Positions 17,969 to 30,085 are shown, numbered from the stretch's first letter. The stretch is 64,000 bases of DNA from Aurantiochytrium sp. KH105 (GCA_003116975.1 BGKB01000160.1:94511-158510); one strand, 5' to 3'. The notes: generated from the sequence alone by a model not told the origin. Program-made: numbers and translations.

Positions 17969-20900
17969 TCAAACTGCTGTGCGCGCTAGGGCACGCTGGA
18001 GCGCCACTTGAAGAGCTGCTTGGAATTCTTCATCCTGCAAAACGTCTGCAACTAGCGCTGGAATGTCGAGCGAGCCCTTCGCAACATTCCCATCGTCGCG
18101 ACCTGTAATTGTGTCCTCTCTGCAGTCCGCTTCAGAGCCACACGCGCTAGAAACCTTGTCTCCTTGATCTCCGCCCGTGGACACGCCGTCTTGAGCCGCA
18201 TCACCCTTGAAATTCGCCAGGGCAGGATCTGCATTTGCGTCTGCAACCTTTCTCTTACTCTTGATTTTCTCCTTCTCCTCTTTCTCCTCTTTCTTGGGAG
18301 AAACTTCACACTCGCTATCGGCTTGCAGCAGGATCTCATCGGCAAAGCTCCCAATCGCGCCTCGGCGAATGGTCAGCACCAGACGCGCGCGCTCACTCCC
18401 ATACGAGCGCAACACATCCAAGAGATCCGCCTCGTGCTTGATTGACACACCATCGACGCGCACAAGCACATCCCCAATGCGGAAGCCTGCTTCAAATGCG
18501 TCCTCCTCAAGCTCTTCGATGCGCAGGTAGTCTGCAGCGCTCCAAATGACCGCATCTTCCACACGCATCGCCGCACCTTCGACGATGACCTCGAAATACA
18601 ATGACCGATCCACGACAGCTTGCGACGCAAACTCACGTTGGAACTCGATCGAGACTGCATTCTGTGCAGTCTGCAACGCATCGCGAAGCGCCTCTGCATC
18701 TCCTACACGCCGCCCATTTACCCGAGATACGAAGTCTCCCAAATGAACCCCGGTGGCAAGCCATGCATCGTTCATGATCTCCTTCACGTAGAATCCATCT
18801 CGCTTCTTGGTTTTGCCCATTCGCAGCCCGAGTGGATTGTTTTCACACTTGTTGAGCGCTCGCACTTCGAACGCAGCGGTGCTCGCGCTGATCGGCTTCA
18901 GCAGACTCTCTCGCAAAGCCTCTTCCGCACGCACCTCCGCTTCGTATAGAGCTTCTTCATCGTCTTCTTCTTCTCCTTCTTCTTCTACGTCTTCTTGGTC
19001 GTCACTATTTTCATCATGAATCTCACCCGTATTCTCCACTACTGATTCTTCCATCTCGTTTCCTCCTCCTGACTCTTTGTCTGCAGTGTCGAACTTCTCA
19101 TCTACGTCGTCAAATGTTTCGGGATCCTGACATGTCTCTTCGGCAGTGTCGTCGGTTCCGTCTATAGCTTGTGTCTGGCTCTCGATATCGCTTTCGCTTG
19201 CACTGGCCTCTTCTTCTACCTTCTCCTCTTTTTCTTCACCATCCATGTCTACGATTTGCTCGGTATCATCATCGTCTTCATCTTTCTCTGCCTTTTCGGC
19301 AAATCCTCCGCCCTCTGATTCCAGATTATCCTCTTCGGATTGAACCACTATATCTTCCCCTTCTTGGCCATCTCCATCATCGCCAACTTCATTGTTCGCA
19401 TCATTCTCTCCCCCATTCTTTTCTTCGTCCTCTTCCTCTTCATCACTAATGTGTTCCATATCGTCTTCGTCCAAAGACTCAGCCACGCTTGTGGCGTTCT
19501 CAACAGTCTGCAAATAATCTTCAGAGGAAAGACCAGACGGACTCTGTGCATTATTTTCACTTGCAGCAAAGCCGTCCTCGTTGTCGTTCTCATCAGCATT
19601 GACTTCCCCAGCTGTCACAGAGTCATTACCACTGCTGAAGATATCCTCCTCCTCAGGCTGGTACTGTTGATCCTCCTCAGGCTTGTCTGCTTCAACGGCA
19701 TCGTCCTGTGTTCCCTCGTGCCTGTCAACCAACGTGCTCGCCGTCGCATGACCATCAGAGAGGTGTTCGCCATCGCTGTCTCTTTCGTCGTTATCCCCCT
19801 CACTTGAAGGATACTCGTCAATACTCTCGCCCTCCTCGTCAAAATGTTGATCAGGAGCTTCCTCCAAGGTAACATCGGTCCCGCTCAGATGATGATCATC
19901 TGCGGATCTCGTTTCGTCTGGTGGCAAGGGTGCAGATGTACCAAATGCAGAATTCTCTTCATTCTCATCCCTTGCCACATTCTGACGATCCTTTTGGCCT
20001 TCCTGATGTGGTTCAAATTCAGGCTTAGGTTCAGAATCAGACGGACTTTTGTCTGGAGTCACTGCGGCTTCACCGGCGTTTGCTTTGATGGTGCTATTGT
20101 CATCATCTGCTGACCCGCAAGATGATGGGGGACTGAGTTGTATTGTGCGCCAAAACGCAAAGATGTCGTCCGCACGAAGAAGAATAAGACGAATATCGGG
20201 ATCTTCTGACAAGACGCGTTCCTGAAAGGCACTGTAGATATCCTCGCTTTCATCCTGACCGTTCACATAAAGCAAAATGTCACCCTCTTCAATCAAGCCG
20301 TCATCGAGCTGAAAGGCGTTTGGGTCGACAACGCGCAGAGCACCTTCATGTAGCGCGAACACGGCCTTTCCATATACGATTTCCTTGGGGAGAACCGGAA
20401 GGTCTACCGCAAATACGAATCCATAGCGTGGAGGAGACTTGCCTGCCTTTCGCCCGAGAACGACTGAAACGTGACGACTGTTTAGAGCAAGCGCCTCTTG
20501 GAGGGATGGGGCGGAAGGCACGAGGTGGCCATTCACCGAGACAAGGCCATCCCCATCAGCGATTGCAGTTTGGCTCCACGCGTCCATCTTAATTGCCTTT
20601 ACATAGAGACCTGAGCCGTCCTTGGCTTTGCCAACTTTCAAACCCAATGAATCGCTCTCGCACTTTTCAACCGTAACGATATGCTGAAGTTCATTTGTCT
20701 GCACCGACGAGAAGACGTCAGCCAGCTCGTTGACTGCTTTGGAAAGTCGGAAACCTTCCTCTTGAATGACTGGCATTGCAAGCGTAGGCTGGTCGTCGTT
20801 CCTTTCAAGTTCCGCATCTGAGTCAGTAGCTTTGACATCGGAAGCGTCGCGTTCCACATCCGCATCGGGAGGACTGTCCTCGTGAGCATCTACGTCCCTG

Positions 20901-21376
20901 TCTTCAGCGTTGTCGTCAACATCGCGATAATTAATGCCGTCGTCTTGGTCGTCTTGTTTATCGTGATCTTCATCGGGTGGGCATTCGACAAAGAACTCGA
21001 ACTCCATGTGACCATTGTTATCATTTCGTATCCTTCGCAAGAGCTTTGTGACGTCGTCCATGCGAAAACCGTACACGGACTCGCCGCCGATGGTCGCTAT
21101 TTCGTCGTTGGTGCGCACGCCGAGTTTTGCGGCAGGTTTGCGAGGCTTGACGTGTTGCACAACGACGCGATTGTCAGCCAACGCCTTGAGCCGCATGCCC
21201 AGTCCTGCACCCATGGGCTCCTCAAAGACGACCCTCTCCGTACATCTCCCGTCTTCGCGTCGACCCGTCGGAGCTGCACGCGCCGACCTGGCTGTGAGCC
21301 CCAACGTCGCCAGGTAGACCAAGACGACCAGCTGCACAAGCCGCCCTAGGGTCCACCACCTTGCGCCGAGCGCCAT
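17969..21376 (-). CDS. Secretory-pathway multi-PDZ protein with a long acidic linker
   Basis: This is an 1135-residue protein from a clear ATG. Residues 1-35 form a signal peptide or single membrane anchor (Leu/Val-rich core, then ARSARA). A PDZ-like domain follows at ~45-130 (GAGLGMRLKALADNRVVV, then KLGVRTNDEIATIGG). A pair of PDZ-like domains spans ~225-400, then an Asp/Glu/Ser-rich region runs to about residue 840. A second, clearly related pair spans ~850-1035. The two pairs share 'KCE(S/N)xxLGLxxGK...YVK.I..DAW', so the module was duplicated inside the gene. A basic linker and a short C-terminal helical stretch end the protein. No KDEL signal is seen. PDZ domains bind C-terminal peptides. 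The acidic linker could bind cations, but this is inference. No specific family is recognised. Confidence 0.8.
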   Translation of the reverse strand: MALGARWWTLGRLVQLVVLVYLATLGLTARSARAAPTGRREDGRCTERVVFEEPMGAGLGMRLKALADNRVVVQHVKPRKPAAKLGVRTNDEIATIGGESVYGFRMDDVTKLLRRIRNDNNGHMEFEFFVECPPDEDHDKQDDQDDGINYRDVDDNAEDRDVDAHEDSPPDADVERDASDVKATDSDAELERNDDQPTLAMPVIQEEGFRLSKAVNELADVFSSVQTNELQHIVTVEKCESDSLGLKVGKAKDGSGLYVKAIKMDAWSQTAIADGDGLVSVNGHLVPSAPSLQEALALNSRHVSVVLGRKAGKSPPRYGFVFAVDLPVLPKEIVYGKAVFALHEGALRVVDPNAFQLDDGLIEEGDILLYVNGQDESEDIYSAFQERVLSEDPDIRLILLRADDIFAFWRTIQLSPPSSCGSADDDNSTIKANAGEAAVTPDKSPSDSEPKPEFEPHQEGQKDRQNVARDENEENSAFGTSAPLPPDETRSADDHHLSGTDVTLEEAPDQHFDEEGESIDEYPSSEGDNDERDSDGEHLSDGHATASTLVDRHEGTQDDAVEADKPEEDQQYQPEEEDIFSSGNDSVTAGEVNADENDNEDGFAASENNAQSPSGLSSEDYLQTVENATSVAESLDEDDMEHISDEEEEDEEKNGGENDANNEVGDDGDGQEGEDIVVQSEEDNLESEGGGFAEKAEKDEDDDDTEQIVDMDGEEKEEKVEEEASASESDIESQTQAIDGTDDTAEETCQDPETFDDVDEKFDTADKESGGGNEMEESVVENTGEIHDENSDDQEDVEEEGEEEDDEEALYEAEVRAEEALRESLLKPISASTAAFEVRALNKCENNPLGLRMGKTKKRDGFYVKEIMNDAWLATGVHLGDFVSRVNGRRVGDAEALRDALQTAQNAVSIEFQREFASQAVVDRSLYFEVIVEGAAMRVEDAVIWSAADYLRIEELEEDAFEAGFRIGDVLVRVDGVSIKHEADLLDVLRSYGSERARLVLTIRRGAIGSFADEILLQADSECEVSPKKEEKEEKEKIKSKRKVADANADPALANFKGDAAQDGVSTGGDQGDKVSSACGSEADCREDTITGRDDGNVAKGSLDIPALVADVLQDEEFQAALQVALQRALARTAV

Positions 21377-22617
21377 GGCGGCAGAGCCTTGGCCCGGGCG
21401 TCCTTCCCGCGGCGGCTATCTGCGCGGGTCGCCAGCGCGGACGCCTCAGGATCCTTGTTTGCTTGTTTGTGCGCTCGCTCGCTCGCTCGCTTGCTTGCAC
21501 CGCGACAAACACGAGGCCTGACGGTGAGTCCCTTTCTGCGAGAAGAAAAAAAAGAGGCCCAAGTGCAGAGACGAGGGAAAAGAGGCGTATAGAGCCGTTC
21601 ACGCCGGCCGCGCCGGCCACACGTCCCCAAGTTCGCGCCTTGTTGTCCGCATCGACTCAGAATTTTGTCGCCTTGCTTCGGCATCGGACTTCGGTCTTAA
21701 ATTTCCATCAGTCAGCAGGTAGCCTGACAGCTAGGCAGGCAAGTAAGAGTAAGTAGCTAGGGTCTGCAGTTGGCAAAAGATGATGTGACGCGTGCTGCAT
21801 CTCTATTTTTTCCCCACCCCAGCCCCTCTTGCCAAAAAAAAAGGGGAAAACGATGTCGGACCTTTTTGGTGCGCTCTTTGCAGCGCGACGGCTCGCGCTT
21901 ACAAAGACTTACGTGAGGCGCATCGAAGAAACCTACCCAAGAGCCTCGTGTCAGCCAGCGCACTGTGAGACGGACGTGCTAGTGCTTGTTCTTCTGCGGC
22001 GCTGAAGAGTTTGCTTGCATATCGATTGGCATAATACGCTTCTATTGGAGGTTTTAGACGGAAAGTGGGTATACGCAGGTGGTAGAACCGGACTTTTCCG
22101 TACTACTGCACACGCATGTTTGCCAACGAGCAGAAGAAGCAGGAAGGTTTTGTTTGGTTGTCTATTCGGCGGTTCTCCATTTCCACTGGATCCGCGCCAA
22201 GCCAATTTGAAGCCGAGAACATCATTCATCAGAACACGCTGGTTGCGGCGCGGTCGGAGCACGCGCACCCTTCCTGCTAGCAGGTGCGCTTCGAAGCAGG
22301 CCGCGACCCTACCGAGAGGAGTCTTCGCAAATCGTGAACGAACGGACGGCCAGCCGGCCGGAAGGACAGGCCGAAGGGCAAGCGGACAAACAAGACGAAA
22401 GAGGCAACGATAGCGACATTAGTAGGGTGAACAGCCAGAATTTGCGCAATTCGAGGACCGTGAACCTCTGCTCGAACGACGACGACAACATCTGGACTTT
22501 CAGCCTCACTCAAGGAAGCGAAACGCTGATTGGACCCACGTTTGACGTCAGCACAGGCGAGGCTGCCAGAATCATTGTGCTTTCCGATCCGCGGAGACAA
22601 ACAGAAAAGACGCACCA
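21377..22617. other. Divergent intergenic region, PDZ gene / NACHT-ankyrin gene
   Basis: This 1.2-kb stretch shares the promoters of two large divergent genes. A CGCT run (about 21472-21493) lies close to the PDZ start. A 50-codon ATG frame at 21853-22005 is given separately. Two other overlapping frames at 22300-22780 run into the coding sequence out of frame and are not supported. Confidence 0.5.
21853..22005 (+). other. Small open reading frame upstream of the NACHT gene
   Basis: This is a 50-codon ATG frame beginning MSDLFGALFAARRLALTK, an amphipathic, basic start. It could be an upstream ORF in the leader of the large NACHT gene, a first exon, or chance. A poly-A/G tract precedes it. 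No homology is recognised. Confidence 0.15.
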
Positions 22618-24108
22618 ATGCTACAATCTCCCCCTCACGCCAACAGCAATGCTTCCGAGTCAGCGACCGAAGAGACAGAAAGCGTACCGAATGCTAATCC
22701 CGGAGAGCAAGCCTCATCCAAAGATGCATCCGAGAGCTCAGTACGCAGCCGCATCAGCAGTATGCAAAAAATCGATGCTAAAATGAACAATACGGAACCA
22801 GCATCCGAGCCTAAACCTTGCTCGCCGCGTGCATCTGCCGAACGAAAGATCTTGAAAAAGCTTCATGGGTCCGCCGAAAGAGCCGAACTATTTGAACTAC
22901 TACGCAAGGGTCTTATTGGCAAAATGAAGCCTGAAGGCTCAGACGCCACCGTGTCTAGCGACGACCTTGACCCCGCGAGCTGCGACCTCGTTTCTCGCGT
23001 TGCGTACGTTGAGATTGAAAGTCGTAGATTGAACGGGATGACGTTGGCCCCAACTCACATGATTCTTCCTGATGGGTCCCTCGAAGCCTGGAGTGAGGGC
23101 ACGGGCATTTCGTTTCTTATCCCCACGGCAGTCAGGACCTGGGAAGACGCGCGTAAATTTGTTGAGGAGAGCCTGAACAAATGGTTCCTGGAAGGACTTC
23201 ATTTTCGTATTCAACAATCGGGTCGCCAAAACTCTGTCGAAACGCGAGGTACTTCCTTTGACGACTTTAGTAGTATCGCAGAACGCAACAATTCCGAGTC
23301 GGAGTCAGACGCAGGGACAGAGGCGGCCCCGCCACAAATTGCTCAAGTCTTGCCTATATCACGAGACTTGCATCGCATGACATCGAGCTTCCATTCCAAG
23401 TCCGCATCATTCTTGGGACGACCACCGCGAAGAAACTCTCGAACTCTTCCCCCCATTGCAAAATTCGGGGTCTCAGATCAGATTGCTGAGGATGAGCGCG
23501 AGGATGATGACGATGATGGCACGAATGGTGACCTTGAACATGATAAAACCGAAACGAAGAGCGATCGCGGAGCGTCGCCACAGGAATTCGACAGAGTGGA
23601 CAAGAATCGCAATGGTCAAGACATTGATCCTACGGATGATGAAACGGCAATGAGGTCACGAAGCAAAAGTACCAGCACTACAGACTCATCGGTCACCACG
23701 AAGAGCATATCTGACGCCGAGAATGAAACAAAGAACAGCTCTGCAGAGGGCGACTCGGCTGAAACCGAGACGGCTGGCAATGATACAGATACGAGCGCCA
23801 GCGACGAAGAGGAACTTGACCAAGACGGGCAATATTTGCTTGCCGTACGAGCTCACCCTACGCAGACCCCGACGCACGAGCTGCGCGAAAGTAAATCTCG
23901 CTTCCAGCCGTACCGCGAAAGCATTTATACGTACGCTTTTCGCGCAAAGATCCACGGACTCGACATCGAAACGCGCGTGGCGTATATTCGATCGAGCATA
24001 CATCGCGTCAAGGAGTCTCCGACACTAGCCGTCTATCGAACCCAGGTGGAACGCTGCCCTGCCCGTCTTCGTCTTTGCTGGGAGTGGATTTCGCCAACAG
24101 CATGCCAA

Positions 24109-24139
<31 letters not shown>

Positions 24140-27100
24140 CCGATGGATGCATCTCTGCAAACAAATCCTTTAAACGTGCGCGAAGCTTGTCAAGGAATCT
24201 CAATACCAGCGATTCCGTTGCCACACTCTTTTCGTTCTTGCCCTTCTTGTTGCAAGAAATGAAAGCGCAAGCAGAACAGGACGAGATTAGGATCGATGTT
24301 CTTCGGAAGATCCTTGCATATAAATGTCGATTCACGACATCGCAAATTGACGACGCCTTTTTCAAAAGCGGGATCGACCAAAACAAGATTTGCATCACCC
24401 TCGAGGAAGTTCACTGGCTCGCTGCTGTTTTGGAAGATGTCATGATTGCCTGGGACAATGACGAGGAGACGGATTTCTTAAGCGAGGCTGACCTTCGCGT
24501 GATTCGAGGCCTCTGCCCAGATTGTTGCTCTGTTCGGATTCGAAAGCTTGCGGGCGGATTTTCTGGCTCGCTTGTTCTTCAAGCCATTTGCGTCGATGTC
24601 GAGGGACGCGTCCAGGACGCTACTGTGCTCAAGCTCGACACTCTCCAAGCGATCGAACAAGAGGAATCTCGCCATCGACTTATGCTCGCGTACCTGGGAG
24701 ATCATGCGCCGCAACTTCACGGCAAATTTTTGAGCTCAGAAGACAATCGCGGAGGAATTAAAATTTCATTGGCCGGAGGAGGGCAGTCCGTGTTTCGTGG
24801 CGTGACGGGCCAGAATACAAACAACCAGCTCATCACTCTCAAGGACCTCTACCTTTACGAGCAAAAGCAAATCGACTTTCGGCATGACCACAAGCTCAAA
24901 ACTATTTGCCTCGACCGCCTGCAACGACAAGAGCAGGCCGCAACGCTCTTGTCAGAAATGCAGAATGCCAAGCCAATGCGAGCCTCCATGGCCCACCGAA
25001 ATGCTTGTGCAATGCATTCTGTTCATAACGTGCTGCTGGAGTGTTTTGGGGAAATCTTTGAAAAGTGCACGGTGCAGAGCTCCATGTCTGGAAAGGACAA
25101 ATCCTCTGGAGATGTGCGCGCACTCTACGACATCGAAGGCGCCCTCCGGAAATGCGTGCTGAGCCCCGAGCGTGCCAAGGTCATTGCAGACTCGGTTTGG
25201 GACCCTTTTCTGGTCGCCAGCAAAGCCCACCTTTGGTCATTACTCGGCCTTCGTGAAGCGCCGCGCGCAAGGTCGCGGGCGAGCGACTCTGCGGGCGCGC
25301 TCTTTGATTTTCTACTCAAATTTTCCTTTTGGATCAACAGCGACGAGGTGGCCGAAGAAACAACCATCGAGTTTTATGAGGGTATGGGCCACGGAGACCT
25401 GAATGCAGCTAACATCGTCATCGACGCTCAGAGCATCCCGTGGCTTATCGACTTTGCGCAGAGTGGCAAGCACCACGTGCTGCAAGACTTGTGCAAAATG
25501 ACGTCTTGCATTCTCTTCGAGTACCTCAGTCTCGAGTCAAATGAAGAGATGCAAGCTGCAGTGCTCATGCTCGAGGCGCTCTCTTCTGGGTATTCGAGCC
25601 TGCAGGAACCACTTTCAGATGATCTTGACCGGACCGTGCTTGACCCTCTCGTCAAGGCTTCCGAAGACCAGCCCGAACGGGATATTCGCGAAGCCAAAGA
25701 GAAGATCGGTCGCCTGCAGTTTGCTTGGCAATGTTGCAAGCTCTTGCGCGGATACTGCGCAAAGTATGCTCGAGATGCCGCAGACATTCGACAATGGCAC
25801 GCCGCAATGGCCTATTACGCCGCGCGCGCCGTGAGCTATCGTGACACAAGCACGGCGCACAAACAGTTGGCCCTTGCAGGTCTCCTTTTGCATGCGGGCG
25901 AGCTCATGGGGCTTCGCAAGCGATCGGTGCCACAGAAGTCATCATTCTCCCCACAGACGGTACCGCTCACTCCAGGTTTGGTGGTCACGAATCGTCTGCG
26001 GGACGAGGTACATATGCGCTCATACCTCAATCGCATTGCTCTCAAATGTGGTCACCACTTTGATCCTATTTCCGGCGAGGTGTTCAACATTGGGGACACC
26101 TTGGACCTCGACGTTGAATCAGCTGCCACCAAGAGTCTTGCCAAGAAACGCTTGCAGCAGCAGCAGCAACAGCAGCAGAAACAGCAAGAGGAAGGCGAAG
26201 ATTCAATCTCTTCGCAGTCAAGCACGTTATCAGAAATGCCACGAAACGAACATAGTTTTGCGCTTGCGACGAGCGCGCCGGCAAGAAGTCGTTCCATGCA
26301 GCGAAAGTCGAGACCGCCGCCTCTGCAGCTTGGATCAACGTGCACGAACGTAGCCATCAATGAGCGCAGCACGCGGTTCTTTGACCTTGTGCAGCAGCAG
26401 CTCGGAGTGGACCTCATTCAAGCGCGACGTGTCGCCATCTGTGGGCCGAGTTCTTCGGGAAAGACAATCGTGATGAAGAAGCTTGTCGCACATGCCTTGG
26501 CAGAACAAGACTATTATATGCCCGTCTTTGTCGACGCAGTCGAAATCTGCAAATTTTTGCGCCAACGCGTCGAAATTGCCCGCTCTACTCGGTCTAAGTC
26601 GACAGAGAGCACGGCAAGTGATTATATTGAGTTCATCATGCAAAGTAATATCGAGAGCACGGACTCGAGCAAGTTGGGATCCATGAAGCTGTCCCAAGTC
26701 AGGTCAAAGTTCACTTTCGGCGAGTCAACGAGGCATTTGAGCTCGATCAATTCACGTCCGCTGAGCACAATCACGCGCGCGGCGCATTTCTTTGCGGATC
26801 AAAATGATGGCAGCGGTCAAAGTTTAGCCAGTGCGAGCCCTATGACATCTACAGGTCGCCGGAAACGAGGCACGGTGAGAGAGTCTGTTGCACGAACAAC
26901 GGGCATTCAACAGCGTGACCTTTTACGCATGCATCATCATGAGCTCATGACGAGTCCAAACGGACGAAGTATGGTCTTGTCGGGCGGTCGGGCAGCTCGT
27001 TCTTCGAGTGTTAGCGACAAAGCCGGTAGAAAGCGGCTGAAGAATGCACAAGACAAAGATGGCGCATCCCATTCCCACCAGCATCACCACCAGCAGCACC

Positions 27101-29433
27101 CACAGCGGAACAAGAGCTCGGGCGAGATGTCGACACGGTCATCTACATACTCGCAGCAAGTGAGAAGCATGCTCGAGTCACCAGTGCACGCAGGACTGAT
27201 GCTCGGTGTGATGGAGCTCTTTTGGGCGCATCGGTATGGAGAAGGATCGCCCATGTTCAATTTGCTGCTCAAGGCACTCGAAAATGGACAAATGCTTCTC
27301 TTTGTCGATGGCCTCGACGATATGCGGCCGGAGACGCGCGTTGATTTCCTTGCCTGGATCGAAAGTCAGGTGGATGTCATTGCTATCCTCACGGCGAGAC
27401 GTGAGCGGGATATCAAAGTCTGCCTCTCACAAGTCTCCTTTGTGCATGTCAAACCTCTCTCACAGGACCACGTTAGCACACTCGTGAAGTCGCACGTTCG
27501 CCTTGTGCAGCATCGACTTGAAGACGGTCAATTGAACATTGCTGAGCTCGAGCGCTTTCTTCTCACGGAAATTCGCAAACCAGTTTTCAAGGAGATTGTT
27601 TCAGGCACACCTGTTCTTGTGAAAATGCTCGTATTTGCCTTGACCAATCACTGGCACTCGACAATGCACATTGCCAGCAACGAAGCAAATCTGCTCAAAG
27701 ATATGAGCACGGGAGCACAAGGACAGCAGGACTTGACAACAGGTCCAAACGGAACAACTGAATATACCCCGAGCGTCGACACGGGCGGCCTCGTGGAAAG
27801 TGAGTTGGACCTCAGACGAAGCTTTAGCAATCATGCCAATCAAGAAGCTGCAGAAGATCTTGACTGGGGTGTTCCCAAGATCCTCTCGTACGCAGTGCGA
27901 CATTTACTCAAGTCGCCGGTTGCTATACAGCCATCTCGCCACCTCGCCAAGTGCTCGCAGCTCTGTCAGAGCGAGGAGGGACAGTCGTTCATGGAATGTA
28001 TGGCACTCGCCCTCCACCTGCAGCGTCACAACAGGCGAGCGCTTGGCGTGTGGTGCGCTGAAGCTCTGACCATGTACGCGAAGCGGAGCGGAGCCGAAGC
28101 AGACGCGTACTCGCGCGGTGCCCGAATCGCTAATGCGATCTCGGCGCTTATTCGCAATGCGAGTTTGCCCTTGTTCCACGCAGATGCCACGGATCATAAC
28201 AAGCTCTGGATGGACCGTCATGCACGATTTGCGATTCATGTTCTTCAAGAGTATCTCGTCGCGGCTTACGTAGTCCGCGAAGTGCAAGAGATCGATCCTA
28301 GTGAGCTGAAAGCTTTTATTTTCGAGCTCAATCTGACCGCCAAGGACCACATACACCTTTCCTCCGCAGAAGATCCCTGCCCTGAATTTTCATCTGGAAA
28401 CCTATTGCAATCTTGCGGTCGCAATGTTCTCTACGAAGACTGGGAAGTCGAAGCTTCGGGTGACGAGACAGGATGCACAGAGGACGAGGAATCTGACAAC
28501 CCAGACTCCGAACGCGCTGACCTTTATTCAGATCCGTCCTTGAGCGAGTCTGAAGACGACGATGCAGAAAACGATGAAGACACGTTGAGCGTACTTTCTG
28601 CGGACGCTCGCAATGCGGAACGCTACAGGGTCCGAAAAATCAAGCTTCTCTCGGACCACCGGTGGCAGCCAGTCTATTACCTTGTGCAGAAAATGCTTGT
28701 TCCGCTGGACGTGACTGGTTCAATTGACGCACGGCTACTCATTAGCTTTTCGCAGCTTCTCGGCCAAGCAAGATTCCCTGCGCAACTTGGAAAGTACGTG
28801 CGATATGTTGTGCGAAACGGCGACCTGGTCTTGTTTCAAAATTTGCTCAAGCTGCTGAAAGAGAATGTTGCGGCTTTCAATCTGACGCTGGACCAGCTCG
28901 TCGTGCCCATTTTTGCGCACATTGAGGCCAACAAGTACACGCCAATCATGATGGCCGCCCGACGAGGGGAGATTGCGCTTCTCTCCGTAATACTCGATTT
29001 CCTCGACTCGACTTCTGAGGCCACACGCAGTGCAGTTCTCGATCACGTTTCTCCGTATGGGGAGACGGCCCTCTCACTCGCAGCTGAGGAGGGGCAAGCG
29101 GGTTGCTTGGGCTTGTTGCTCAAACACGGCGCCAAGCTCGACGCGAACGACGCGAGTCAGTGCGGCGAAGCAATCTACCAAGCAGCATATGAGCAGGAAA
29201 TGGCTTGCGTCAAGCTTTTGCTTGAGCACGGGGCTAACCCTGACGCTTCATACGACGGCACGTCGTGCCTTTTTAACGCGGCTTTTGATGGAAATGGCGA
29301 GCTTTGCCAGATTTTAATTGAGCATGGTGCAAGTCGCACGTTGCCATCAGACTCGGGTCACCTGCCGATTCACGCTGCGATGCAGGAGGAACACGCGCAC
29401 CTTTATGAACTTTTACAGCCAAACAGTCCGTAG
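22618..29433 (+). CDS. APH-like kinase / NACHT NTPase / ankyrin protein (NLR-like)
   Basis: This is a 2271-residue single-exon protein. Residues 1-430 are mostly Ser/Asp/Glu-rich with a globular patch at ~75-205. Residues ~430-490 are a small beta-rich region, followed by a Ser run at ~499-510 coded by TCT repeats. Residues ~640-1010 form an aminoglycoside-phosphotransferase-like kinase fold: Gly-loop AGGFSGS (645-651), Lys672 in TVLKLD, catalytic HGDLNAAN (925-932), and metal-binding IDF (Asp945). This is the type found in bacterial conflict systems as 'ternary complex associated domain 9'. A Gln run follows at ~1179. A NACHT domain has Walker A GPSSSGKT (1276-1283) and Walker B LLFVDGLDD (1560-1568), separated by an unusually long Ser/His-rich insertion. 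A helical region and an acidic patch (~1950-1990) precede at least four ankyrin repeats (~2104-2271). An intracellular sensor of the STAND/NLR class is inferred. Confidence 0.85.
24112..24141 (+). repeat. In-frame (TCT)n coding polyserine
   Basis: A near-perfect TTC/TCT triplet array lies within the NACHT-ankyrin gene and encodes a serine run at residues ~499-508. It is length-neutral to the frame. Confidence 0.9.
26152..26190 (+). repeat. In-frame CAG/CAA polyglutamine
   Basis: A mixed CAG/CAA tract encodes a glutamine-rich linker (residues ~1179-1191) between the kinase-like and NACHT modules. Confidence 0.85.
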
Positions 29434-30030
29434 ATTAAGAAAAATCGGAAGGAAAACGGTTTTGATTCCAAGCGAAGAATCATGATTGCAAATGGTACTT
29501 TCTTGGCTAAGCTATTTGGTTTTCTGTTGGATTTTTTGACGAGGAAGGACAGTCTTCCTCACGAATAACTTTGTTTATTTTTTTATTTTTTTTATAATTA
29601 TAAAAGAAGGACTTCCAAATTCCATGGTTGTCCAACCAACGTGCTCCGTTAGGTGCATCCAGTTTTGGCTTTCTTCACGCAGATGGCGTGGCTATCACCC
29701 AGTTTGGACAAGGGGCCTAGAACATATCCGTCTGAGCTGCGTGCGGCCCCAACTTGCCTTGTGCACAACGCAGAAACTACAATTCCAGACCCCAAATTTG
29801 CCAAAGTAAAGAATTTACGCTCCGACGGGAAGAAAAACGAATCGTCGGCTCTCCCCTGTACCTATTATACCAGTGGTGAGCTTCCGGCTGCGGCGCCTCC
29901 TGGCCCGCCGCAGCCGGTGGTCGCGAGCAGCGCGGGCCCAAGCGGCCTCCGCGTCGGAGTCCCCGGCGGCCGCTCGGCGGGCCGCCAAAAATCGTAACGG
30001 ATATCGTACCGTGACGGCACCTTGCGGGAG

Positions 30031-30050
30031 GCCTATAGGCCCTATAGGTC
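30031..30050. promoter_or_regulatory. Palindromic GGCCTATAGG repeat
   Basis: Two overlapping copies of CCTATAGG, each a perfect palindrome, lie about 40 bp upstream of a TATAAA. Related TAGGCCTA palindromes occur near 16143 and 61446. A regulatory role is only inferred from position. Confidence 0.3.
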
Positions 30051-30085
30051 TTGGCCTAAAACTCAAAAGCATACATTTCGATTTT

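Noticed and set aside
22334..22786. Plus-strand frame overlapping the start of the NACHT-ankyrin gene
   Set aside because: It is out of frame with the large gene and lacks domain similarity. The 2271-codon frame with intact motifs takes precedence.
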